NCBI GenBank assembly: GCA_034687125.1
Contig: JAQGBZ010000012.1
Coordinates: 186,001-250,000 of the forward strand
Length of the DNA stretch: 64,000 nucleotides
Origin: Neelides folsomi
Taxonomy: Eukaryota > Arthropoda > Collembola > Neelipleona > Neelidae
Direction: 5' to 3'
In this document: one piece after another, positions 1 to 11,350 of the stretch
Layout: the number at the start of each line of letters is the position of its first letter
How positions within the stretch are numbered: the stretch's first letter is position 1
Position numbers and translations under genes: made by a program
The notes under the pieces: model-generated
Told to the model about the DNA's origin: nothing
Database searches by the model: none
What the model saw: the letters and a program-made list of their open reading frames with translations, nothing else

Positions 1-1171
1 TGGTATTGTCAGTGATTGTGAAAGTCTTCTCCGATGTGTGGTCGACTGTTGTTCATTTCTACACCACCCATTCACCTGTTCATTTATCATTAATTATTTG
101 GACGTTTAATTCATTAATGTAATAAGTTAGTGTATGTAAGACTTATGCAAAATACTAAAATGCTTTACCTGAGTGTATGACCACAGTTTCAAAAAGAGAA
201 TGGAATAAGTGAAACAGACATTTGTGGCTCCAAAAAGAGAGAATGTGTTTGTATCCCATGTGCTCAGAATAGCCATAGGTGTCAATATCAAAAGGAACAA
301 ATTGGTCACCTAAATCAAAATTAAAATGAATCGAAATTAAAATAAATCAAAATCAATAAGTAAATATTAAAATAAGTAAAATTATTAAAGTGATTAAATT
401 ATTCTTTCATGCTCACTCTTGCTAATAAGCCTTGTTGAGCTGTGAGGTAACGTCCTGCCATACCCTTTTCTATTAAAAGGCTCATAAGTATATGGACATT
501 TGAATCTGAAACAATCAACAATTTTAGTGCCATAAAATTTAATTCGTTTGCTACATAATTTAAAAAAAAAAATTTTTACAAGCAAGAAGTATTAATGAGG
601 GCGGCATAAATGTTGGTGAGTCGCTGACTAGAACTTTGAGCCATTCTTGTGGATTTATCCGAATTCCATATTTAATAACATTCTCTAAGAAAAGTCTTGA
701 GCCTCCAAGGAATAGTAAAAGGAATCCTACAAAAATTAAATAACACCTGCAATTAACAAAGTGAACCTTACAAAATATATAATGAATACAATATATTTTT
801 TCATAATAAATAAGTATAAAATTAATATTAATTTGAGAATAATTTTTATTTTATAAGGAGCAAAGCATACATAAAGGCTTAAATGAAAATTTGTACAATG
901 TTACCCCAATTGACGAATCCTCCAAAATTATTGAAATTGGACGACCACGAGAAGAGAGAATCACAAGGCCGGTGGATTCTATTAGGTTATGGATCAGATG
1001 TTATAAATCAAATATTTACAATTAGTATCGATTGATTTATTTAAATTGCTCTTACGGTTTGTCTGGGCGTTTTTTCCTATTTTGAGCCTCTTGGTGCCTT
1101 ATTTCTTCCACCCTTGTTGTTGATTTGGTTCTTCTGAGTCTCTGATGGACATTGGTCCCGCTGTCGTCCAT
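1..1171 (-). CDS. DGAT1: Diacylglycerol O-acyltransferase 1 (DGAT1), 5' part of gene
   Basis: DGAT1 makes triacylglycerol from diacylglycerol and acyl-CoA in the ER membrane (MBOAT family). Coding exons read 1171-1056, 978-905, 726-580, 505-417, 309-169 and 75-1, all with GT/AG borders and one continuous frame of 214 codons. The start is the ATG at 1171-1169, giving a basic N-terminus (RLRRTKSTTRVEEI, RKKRPDKP). Then come HRPCDSLFSWSSNFNNFGGF, the family block RLFLENVIKYGIRINP, a loop ending EKGMAGRYLTAQQGLLAR, the membrane block TYSILFLKLWSYTQ, and VNGWCR. These match remembered human and fly (midway) DGAT1 in order; the RRTKSTTR and DSLFSWSSNFNNF stretches are especially fly-like. The catalytic Asn and His of the C-terminal MBOAT core lie off the left edge, so completeness cannot be judged. 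SOAT/ACAT is less likely because of the N-terminal DSLFS block. Confidence 0.95.
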
Positions 1172-3562
1172 TCTCCCAAGAATTGGACGGAGAATCCCAG
1201 AGAAGTCAAATGTTTTTGTATCTGAGCGGTTTGGAACCTTCTTTCTCGTAATGTTCAGAAGGCTGGAGGAGAGTCGTAGAGACCCGGAGTTGGAACAACA
1301 AAAAATGTATTACTAAAGTGTAGAAAACATTCAACCCAATTTTTGTCCTTTGTACATTTCATTACACTCCAAATGAGTTTAATGATAAGGAAAATGGCTT
1401 TCAAACTTGCAACAACCTCTCGAACTCACTTCACTCCCATACTAAAGATAGAATCATAATAAAAGATGATAATAATTATAATCATGCCAGAGGCATATAT
1501 TATTTTGGGTTGCTTTATCATGCTCTTCGACCTACAGACAGCAAATAATATTTTTTAAAGAATATAGCACACAATTGAAGTACTGAAATTACCATTATTG
1601 CTCACCTGTCACAATTAAATTGAATCTAATATATGGGCTGAAGTAAACATTCTATTGTAGTAGAACACTTTAAAGCACAAATACTATGCCCTACCATTAG
1701 GTATTTATATAAAAATAATCGTTACATAAGCTTTTGATACAAACTACCTGACCATTAAATATGTACACTTAAAAGTCACACGAAATATTTATATATTACA
1801 TTATGTATTATTCATGTAAAATATTGAAAAAATTAAAAATATTTATACAAGAGAAACAGCTCAAAAATTTAATGTTTATGTTATGTAATTCAATCGTACC
1901 TTCTAAACATGTTAAGTGAAACTGTTCTAGCCATCGATAAAAATGACTTTGTTCCTTGTCTCCGCTACACGTGTCACTGAAGGTGAAAATTTAGAAACAT
2001 GTCTTGACGCATATATTCATAATGGGAAAAGAGGCAATGTAAGAATGACTTCGAGTGAATTTGCCTAACCTTTACAACATCATTACCACTTCATTATTTT
2101 CAGGAATGATATCAACAATGGTTCAAGACAAAGCTCACCCCCTAAGATGATTTTCCTTTCGATGAGTAACCAAAAGGATTTACTTGACCTAATATTTCAA
2201 AGTCAACTTCCCTTTCGACAAAATCACCGTTTGAGGTCACAATTATTTCAACCATTACAGTTTATCTTGATGAAGTTCCAATTAAAAATTAATTGGAAGA
2301 ATCATCAATTATTAATTAAATTAAATATAAATTTAAAATGTCGGTTTATAATATTTATGAAAAATTCATTGTAATCATACGCATCCTTCATATACAAATA
2401 GTTGTAAGACATAAAAGTATTGATAAGTTTATAAGCACATAATGTAGCATACTCGATACAATATTATGTACTAACATACTGTATAAAGCATAAATCCTCA
2501 AATAAATGCCTATATAATTCAATACATGGTATATTATCAAATCAAAATGAAAAGTAACATTAAAGAAAATCATTGGATGTGTTGTCAATCAATGGGTTGA
2601 ATGATATAATAATGTCTGGCATATTAGTAAATTTGATTATTGTCAACATATTATTTGTCTATTAAATAAGTGGTTACTTTTAAGTATTAAGTGTTGTAAG
2701 TGAAAACGTGTAATCCTATTAAAGCATGTGCAAATGGGTTAATTTAATGCATAGTAGTTAATCTAAAACATACAAACCCATAACGAATATTAAGGTTATA
2801 AATTAGACGATGCGGAAAATGAATGGTTATTGTGTAGCGAGAAAAGCATAAAATGATTAAACCTAACTTAAGTATACTTTATATGCATGTTTATTGTAAT
2901 AGACATGTTTGTACGCGTAGTCGTTTATCTCAAATAAATAACCGCGTTATGAACAAGTGTGAAAATGCTGAAGTTGGATATTTTATTTAACACAATTATT
3001 AACCAACTATATTCTCAAAGACTCCATGTGCCAGTCACTTGTGAAGTCAGGTCGGGAGTTCAGAGCACTTTTCACTCCGTTCATTCTTCTCTCTAATAAT
3101 ATTTATTCATGGACCGCTAGGATTTATGAGAGGGATCACAACAAGGAACACTCAAAGGTACAATTTAGTTTATACAAAAGTAGGGAGCAACCAAGATCTA
3201 TAGATCTAATATGTATTTATTTCCTATCCAATTACACGGTTCCTATTTTCCTTCTATTCTCTTTCTCCCAGACTCCAGCGTTTGATCCGAATCATGTGAA
3301 ATATGGAATAATGGAAAGTTTTTTGTATATATATCATGTTGATATCTCCCCTCAGATATCTGGGCCTTGGGCCTTGTAATAATGGGTGTAGTGGAAGGGG
3401 CATTGAGTTCTGCAACGGTCGCCGGAAAAAAAGACTTGTTGTGAGTGAGTTTGAGCAAAAGACTGTGAGTGACGGACAGGAGGGGAGTCGTCGAATCCTT
3501 CTGTGAATTTATTTCCCCGGCGCAGCAAACCACCTCTATGACTCTATGTATTTGTTATATGT
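1172..3562. other. Intergenic, between divergent genes
   Basis: AT-rich DNA separates DGAT1 (minus) from the orphan gene (plus), so it should hold both promoters. Positions 1172-1290 probably carry the DGAT1 5' UTR. From about 3380 to 3560 base composition is more GC-rich, and it runs straight into the first ATG of the downstream gene, as expected for its promoter and 5' UTR. Short open frames at 2147-2374 and 3026-3379 show no recognisable domain. No RNA gene or transposon was recognised. Confidence 0.5.
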
Positions 3563-5870
3563 ATGTGCATTAGAGATAGAGCAAAGTTGGGAGCAAAGCA
3601 AGAGAGCAAAGTAAGTTTCCCTTATGCCCCTCGCATGTCTCGGCCCTTCCAACCTTCCCGCCCCTCCTCTGTTTTCAAAGCCCAAAATGGTTTCTTGTCA
3701 TCTTCCAAATGTAAACTCTCAAAATTTTAACGTTTCCTCAGGCCGCCGAAGCTCCTAACTCACTTGTAAAATGTGAGGAAGTGACCGTAAATATGCGGCC
3801 GTTGCCTGAAAAAAGGTAGGACATTTTAAACCATTTCTCCGTAGAGTTATCCCGCAAACTCCTTCGACATCCGCTATTTGGATCCCTTTGACTTTTCTCT
3901 GCGGCGGAGTAACCCATCTCCCTGCTAGTTACTTATTCAAATTCATTAATTAAGGACGTATTAAAGTGTAATAAAGACATATTTGGTAGGGTAAAGGCCA
4001 ATTTAATAAGTATATTTAAATGAAGTAGAAGCCAAAATAAGGTAGAGAAATATTCACAATAGTGTGCTGTAGTTTGACAGTGTGAGTAAAATGATAAGAG
4101 CATTTGTTCCAAAATTTGAAACCAAGTTAAAATATTGCCAATTTTGAAGAAAGTTCATGTTATTAATTTTGATTGAGCGTTGACAGTTGATAGTTTTAAT
4201 AATTACTCCAATCGTTCAATATTTTTTGTGAAGGGTGTAGGGAAGGCAGGATTTAGGGTCATTACACTTTTAACGATTTTCTTTTCCCTTTTGAAGGTCA
4301 CGCAGGCATTGTGACCTCCCGCAACATTTGGCCAACAATAGACTGAAGAATGGGTTCGACCATATGACGACACGATCGCAGTCACAGAAGAAAACCAAAA
4401 GTCCAAAACGTGCTGCAAAGCGTAGTCGAGAATCAAAAAATGAGCTCAATGGTCTTCTACGAAAAGAGCCAACTTCGGCGGAGAAACGAGCGGATCGGGC
4501 AAATAAGCGCCGATCAGCCCTATGGGTTCTTAATTGTGAAGCCGAGTCGTTTCTCTTCGGAGAAACAGCAGCGGAGAAACACGAAGTCGAACTTCCTCCC
4601 ATTTCTCCACCAAAGAAAAGGTCCAGATTTAAATCTCACCTCAAGTATGGAATTTACACAACTAATACCAATAACAAAATACATTTATTAACTTAACTAA
4701 CAATCAAACATACAAACATTACATAAGAACTTTTATTATAAATTAAATTTTAACCAAAAATTTATAAATACCTGTCTTATCCACATTATTGTTATTATTT
4801 ATTTTTCAAATCTAACAGGAGACGAATGCGGACAAATGAGTTGGAAACTCTGTTGAATGAAACACCTTTATTAGGATGGAAGCTTCGAAAAGATTCTCCT
4901 AATTCCTCAGATTCAGCTAAAAGTCCTATCGCGAGCAGTCTACCACACCCGAATCCCCCGATTTTAAATGGAGATGAATCGTGGCTATCAACCCCGCTCT
5001 CGAGTCCTGACTCCAACGCCCAATCCGTCCACATCCAAAAAGTCCTCTGCTCCATGGAATGGAGGTTCTCCTTCGAGGTACAAAAACTTTACATTTTTTA
5101 ATTACATAAATTATTGTTTAAATATTTTACAATATAATTGTTAATATTATAATATGGTTAAATATTTTAAATATTGTGTATAATTATATTAGATTTGATT
5201 ATTCAATTACATAGATGCAAGATTGGTTATTTATTAAATATTAAATGCATTTTTTGTTTATTAGGACATTCCAAATGACGAAGCGTGGTACAGGACATTT
5301 TCGCGGCAAAACAGTCCCCGGTTGTTTCAAGTTCACCGATCATCGACCCTCCTTCCGTACGAGGCTAAAGCTAACCGGCGGGGTTTATCGAAGTTGTCAA
5401 AGCTGCCAAGAAAGTCTCCAAGGTGCCACGCTTCGACTCTCGCCATCCTCTCCTCGCACAAGCCGAGTAGGACGAAGAACTCGGTTGCAGCCTCTCCGCC
5501 CGCGCAGGTTGGGAGGCCGCGGGGCACATCCTCAACTTCACCCTCCCCATCGCAACCATCTCCTTCGAGGGCAAATAGCAATAGCCTCGACATGACCGCG
5601 ACCCAGTACCTTTGGGACTCTATTCATCTCTTGTCAGACCCTTATGTTGTCCAAGTTCTCGCTCTCGAGCGAGCTGGTGGAAGGTTGGGGAAAGGAGTGG
5701 TGAAGAACAACCATCATAATAACAATTACGAGGGGAACAACAGGGTTGGGCGGAAGTCTCCTCGAAAATCTCCCGTCGTCCTCGTCTCCGACATTTTCCG
5801 GAACAAGAGATACAGTGATGAAATGCTCTTTGCTCCAACCAACAAAGACCATCTTCCTGTCCTCTTCTAA
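3563..5870 (+). CDS. Orphan basic, Ser/Pro-rich protein, 444 residues
   Basis: Function not recognised. Five exons close in frame: 3563-3610, 3742-3815, 4297-4644, 4819-5077 and 5265-5870 (1335 bases, stop at 5868-5870). Donors include a consensus GTAAGT after exon 1, and exon 2 follows a strong TTTCCTCAG acceptor. An in-frame TGA at 3539 makes the ATG at 3563 the first possible start. The N-terminal quarter holds PLPEKRSRRHCDLPQHLANN, which could be part of a Cys/His element. It is followed by a strongly basic Lys/Arg/Ser stretch (nuclear-localisation-like), a short block SALWVLNCEAESFLFG, and an aromatic block DEAWYRTFSRQNSPRLF. The tail is Ser/Pro/Asn-rich and ends near DIFRNKRYSDEMLFAP. 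I infer a nuclear or chromatin-associated protein, weakly. A poly(A) signal sits at 6074-6079. Confidence 0.6.
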
Positions 5871-7170
5871 GTTCTCATTAGGCTATTTATTTAACATGTT
5901 GTTCGTCTCGTATTTGACGGTATGTTTGTTCGTACAGGATGCTATTATTGTGTAAGGGCCTTCTGACGAGGTTTGGGTGGGTTGATGGAAAAATGATGGG
6001 CTATTTATGAACATTTAGATTGTATTTATACGGATAAAGTATTCAATTTTTATAACACTGCCAATACTTTGTAAATAAATTGTTCGTATTTATTTAAATC
6101 ATAATGTTTCATTTTCATTATAGCATCTATGTCATTTAATCAGTTCAATAAAAATATTTTTACACAAGTTGTTTAAGTGCATAACGTTGATAGGAAGGCT
6201 ATGTTATATATTTGATGTTTTATGCAATGACGATTTGAAAAGTCAAACAAAAACTATCAAACAAGACTTTGTTTTATGATTAAGAAAGTTATGTAAAAAC
6301 ACAAGGATATAATGATTGAAATTTATTTCATGTTTTAATTATTATTGCACTTTTTCTACCATAAAAATATTTTTTACATTTATCGCTGAGTCTAATATGG
6401 ATCTGAAAGTTTTCTTCTTATTTTCCTACCATTTTCTTCAATTAGTCAACAAGAAATTTTAACGCCTCTTATTGAATTCTCATCGTCTTAATCAAAAGGC
6501 TCAAATGATTATTTAAGACTTGAGATTTACGTTTGCAAGCGGGGTCAAAAAATGAAGCGTGTGCAAACATTTGGCACTGGGTTCAAAGGTCCAGACTTCT
6601 TCATAAAAAAGAAGTAATTTCTCAAATATTGTAATAAATATGTAGCATATAAGAACAACGTTTAACATAATTTAGGATAATTCATAAAAGGAATGTTCCA
6701 CATGTTAAATGTAGATAGAAGGTGTTTATGTTCGAATTATTTATTTATCAACAATTGAAATTAAATCTTGTGTAAAGAGATAAAGACGACAATACTCACA
6801 ACATTATCTTATTCCATAAAGTTCACTTCTTATAAGTATTTCCTTTAAAACTTTCTTCATAATATATGTATTTAGGTAATAAGGTTTTTAATATGTTATC
6901 TCTAAGGATTGGCCGCTGGGTTTTCAATACATAATTTGCGATTACATATAAAGAGAATATGAGTAAAATTTTATAAACTAATCCAGAGTACTATATAGGC
7001 TTACAAAATGACAATGCGTCATTTGGTTGAGTAGAATAACTAAATTTCCTTTTTAGTATTTTTTTACCCATTAATGAAAATCTCCGACGAAATGAGGAAC
7101 TCCCAAAGAATCTCTTCTTTTACGGGTTTTACGAGACTTGAGTCAATTTATTGAGTTGCGAATCCGAGCA
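5871..7170. other. Tail-to-tail intergenic interval with poly(A) signals
   Basis: AT-rich 3' flanks of two convergent genes. AATAAA occurs at 6074-6079 and 6147-6152 for the plus-strand gene. TTTATT (AATAAA on the minus strand) occurs at 7147-7152 and 6740-6745 for the minus-strand gene. No coding sequence was recognised. Confidence 0.5.
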
Positions 7171-10100
7171 TCAGACGTTCATTGGGTGAAGTGGCTCTTT
7201 GGGCGGTTCTTCGTTGTCGGTGGCTCCTTCGGGCACACCACGTTCAACCTCCAACCCGGCTGGAGACATATTTATTCCATTACCTGAAAGTGGAAGCGAA
7301 GCTGCCGTTCTTGGGGGAACAGGCGGTGGAGGATTGTAATACCTACCAATTAACAATTCAATTATGGGCTCATTCAATAAATTTAATTTTATTTAAGAGA
7401 ATCTTATTTCTTCATTAATGTCACTTTGACTTGCCTAATAGGAGGACCGTAGTAGTTATTTAAAGGGGGCTGCTGAGTGGGCGAAGGAGTTTCCGGAACT
7501 CCGCTCGGCGCCGGATAACTCATCTTGTTCGGATGAGCTTCAACGGAGAGAGCACCGTAGTGAAGGAAGAGCGGTCGTCCAATTACATTCGGAACCCTTC
7601 GCACAGTTCCGTAGATGGGCTGTTGGCCGCTCATGACTTGATTGTTCATATTGTGATTCAAATTCCCGGGGAGCGTCCCATACATGTTTGCCCCATTAGG
7701 CGGCATGGGGATTTGTGGCGGTGGGACTTTCTGTGGTGGTGGAGGAGTCATCGTCCCAGCAGCTCCGTGCATCGGAAGTGTGCTCACACTCCAAGAATGC
7801 GGCCGATTGAGAGGTTCGAACGATTGACGAATCAACTCAAAATGAGCTCTGGAATGAGCCGCAGCTGTGACTTCTTCCACCGTCAAGGGACGTCCTTGTG
7901 GGACAGTGGCCGGGTTCGGACTCGGGATGGGAGTCAGGGTGGGATAGGGTTCTCCAGGAGGCCCGTAGTGATTATTCTCAAGGATCATCGGAGCGTTCTC
8001 ATAGTGAGCTTCCATGGGAAGGTCATTCCGGAGCGTGAATTGGGCAAAGATCTGATTCGTCGAAGTGAACTTGGGTTTTATTCCTTTCACCGACGGCCTC
8101 CGACTAAACCCATAGTCCTCTTCTTCCGAATATCGCTTCCTCAGCCGCTCGATCCTTCCCCCGTCTTCGGAGATGAAAGTTTCGAGTTCAGTCTCTATCT
8201 TGAGCCCTTCGTCAATATCTTCGAGCGTGTAGGAGATTTGCTTTATTCGAGCCTCATTTGACGCATTCGGATGACGAACTGTCGACTGAACAAACTCCTC
8301 CGTACACGTCCCAGCATCAGACTTTTTCCCTGGCACCACCACACCACCGATCACTTTCTCTCTCGACGGCCACGTGGCAAATCCTGAGGCATTGGAGTCG
8401 CTTGAATCCTCGTCGTCAAGACTTGTGAGCCAACGCAGTTTCTCGACCAAACTGCTGCACTCTTGCTTCTGCTTCTTTGTCCGCATTCGGAGGGTTGAGT
8501 CCACAGCAAGGCGGATTTGCTCCGAAGTTCTCAACGGCGTGGTTCCGGTGCTAATTCGCGTCACTCCGCTGCTTGCAGGACTCGGAGTGTCAACTATTGT
8601 CGTTTGAGTCTGGCTCGAACTGCTTCCACAATAGTTATTCACATGACTGGAAAAATAAATATAAGAGGAAACCCGTTAGATCTTTAAATACGACAACTAC
8701 CTAATTATTAAAGGTAAAGGTAGAATGTAGGTGTAATTTAGTAGTTAGAAGCCTTTTGGTTCACTCGATATTTGAATTTGTTCCTTACACTGGCTCGCTA
8801 CACTTCACAAGATCAGGTTCCGGAGTATTTACTTTGTTTCCTTCAGCACTATTTGAGCGCCAGAGTCGACCCCCTTTCAAGATTCCACCAATCTTGCTAC
8901 TATTTCAAAAACATTATTGAATCAGTTGCAAAATACAACACTTTTTTTTATATAAAAACTCATTATGTATCTGTATTTAATGCGAATAATGTAAAAAAAG
9001 CTAATCGAATAAAGGGATAATTGTAATACTGAGGAACGCCGTTTTTCTGATCGTGATCTAACATTTTTTAACTTGATTATTTCAGCTTTAAATCCACTAA
9101 TAATTTCTGCAACAATATCTCATTTCTCTTGTTATCAAGTAATAATTCGAATGTTCGAATAGCATGAAGAGAAATTACTACTAGGTAATACTAATTATGA
9201 ATCGTTGATTAAGGCCAACCGTGATGGGCATGTGTTTCAATTACGCAAATTAGCAAGCTAATGATTTGTTTGCAAATAAATTTATCTGAATAATTTCTTA
9301 ATTTCATTGTATCAGTTTCAATCATTTCAATAATTGGTCTTATCATGCAATGCATGTAATTTATCTGTGATAAAACTACAATTTTAGCTTATAATGTAGT
9401 TTTAATATACCGAAGCATGTTGTATAACACGGATAAAAGTATCTACTATATATACTTATAGGATACAATTATTCACAACATAAATATATTAATTGAAGGT
9501 TAGTTAAATAGGTTATAGTTTACAGATATACTAGGTACATTAAATCAACAATTTCAATTATAAATTATTTCTTAAAAATTGACATTCATTGTCTACAATA
9601 TATTTTTAGTGAGAATTAATCACTTTAATGCCAGTGAGTACCAATTTCAATTAAGTATTTACCTCTGTATTATAAATGTTAGTAAACACAATTTTAAATA
9701 AACTCTACACATGTATATGAGATACAAAGGAATACTATAATATGATATTCGGTTATTGAAATATTAAATCAATATAAAAATGTACCTTGTTGTTGTTTTC
9801 TTCCTCGCTTCCTCGTCTTCCTCTTCGACTCCATTTGCTTCTTCTTTAAGGAAAACTTTTCTCCTGGCAGCAGGAGGTGATGGAGGACTCACTCTCGTCA
9901 CATCTGCAAATTATGTTATAAGTACATGCTTACTTTAAAAACATTTAATCAACTACATAGTCATACAAGATGTGATCTTTAGTATTTTCATTTTTAATTA
10001 CTAGAAAGTAATTGTAATAAATATTTCATATGCATTTCATCTATCCCGTTGTATGTTTGTCGTCTTAAAGCCGCAGGTAAATGACTTTTTAACAATTCAG

Positions 10101-11350
10101 TGAATGCCAAATTCCACTATTTGAACTGACTAATTAGTAAATTTTAATAATTAACGTACCAGGATGAGTATCAGGTGAATCTTGAGGGAAGAATCGATCT
10201 TTGTAACCCTCTGGTGGACTCAAAGTTGGCGTATCTTCGAATTCGTGGTGGTGGTGGTGGTGGTGGTGGTTGTGGTGTTGGAGTTGCTGTTGCTGGTGCA
10301 AGTGGTGGGGTTGATGAAAAACTTCTTCTCTTTCTGTCCGATAGAATCTGTCGTATTCTCTCCCATATTCATCCTCATGAACCCAACAAGAGCACTCGGA
10401 ATCATAGAAAAGATTGAGTGCCTCATTGAACGTGACCGACCGACGCTTCTTTACTTGGCCTGGCTTTTTCAGCACGGAGCGGAGTCTGTATTCATTTCTC
10501 TGATGCATTTCCCCGTCTCCTTTGGGAAAATCAATAACAAGAGTCAATTCGTTTATGTCAAAAGAAATTCCGAGCTGGCTCAACGTTTTAACTCGATTTG
10601 AAAGGGTTGACCAACTTTTAAATGAATTATTTAATTTGGGAGTAAAAATGAAAAAACCTTTGTTATAATTTGTATTCTTGATAAACCACAAAATGAATCA
10701 ATTTGATAGGATTGAATGAATTATTTATCATTGTCTCAACAGGTCAAAGAGTTACTAATTTATTAAATTGAATTTTCAATTTATGTTCATTAAAAGGGAT
10801 CAGCGGCATTCTGAAAGGATTTATTTAAATGACAAATCCACGGAGCTGCGTATGAATCAAACGTATCCATTTTGACAGCTCGGAAATTAAAAAATTCGGA
10901 AAGTGTGAAGATCCGCGTAGTATTAAAGTAATACAAAGAAACATCACAGAATGGGGCTTTGTATAGAAAGTACTAATTTAATGACCAATTTGAGTGTAAT
11001 AAAGATAAGAGGTTTGAGTGTCAAAGAAGAGCATTAAATTAAACGAGGGCTGGAACGAGAATTTTGAATAATTGAGGAGCGGGGCTTACCGGGTCGGTCG
11101 AGTGGTGGTTGGAGAGTGCCGGAGTCTACGGAGCAGAAGGGCCAAAGGAGCGGCGGGGAATCTTGGCGGGTGTCAGGATCCCCACTCCCGCTACTTTCAC
11201 TGACAATTGCCCCACTTTCTCCATCCGGGTATTCCTGGGTCGATATTCGGGGTTCCCCTGGAGCATGCCCATTCTCGCCGCTATCGATTCCTTCCAACCA
11301 TTCATTCGTAATCGTCGCATCTGAGTCGGAGTCTGAGTCACTCGAAGGGG
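7171..11350 (-). CDS. Orphan low-complexity protein with PP1-docking-like and SH3-ligand motifs (5' end not found)
   Basis: Not recognised as a known family. Five exons keep one frame for 706 residues: 11350-11090, 10519-10160, 9903-9786, 8646-7435 and 7342-7171 (stop TGA at 7173-7171). The first exon starts inside a codon, so an upstream exon is missing. In order: a Ser/Asp run (SSDSDSDSD); an Arg-rich block with KKRRSVTF (10451-10428), which fits the PP1-docking RVxF consensus; the block NEALNLFYDSECSCWV; a Gln/His-rich stretch with eight His; an acidic exon; then 403 codons of Ser/Thr/Pro-rich sequence containing the more ordered, partly charged segment ISYTLEDIDEGLKIETELE. The last exon opens with PPPPVPPR (7332-7309), a PxxPxR SH3-ligand pattern. 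The last intron uses a GC donor. A scaffold or regulator of phosphatase or kinase signalling is an inference from the short motifs only. Confidence 0.6.
10245..10270. repeat. GTG trinucleotide repeat encoding poly-His
   Basis: Tandem GTG units on the plus strand read as CAC (His) codons on the minus strand inside the orphan gene. They give a run of eight His next to Gln/His-rich sequence. A coding microsatellite of this kind is likely to vary in length between individuals. Confidence 0.85.

Noticed and set aside
3026-3533. Frames of 117 (plus) and 96 (minus) codons as genes
   Set aside because: They overlap each other, lack recognisable domains and sit in the promoter/5' UTR of the gene starting at 3563.
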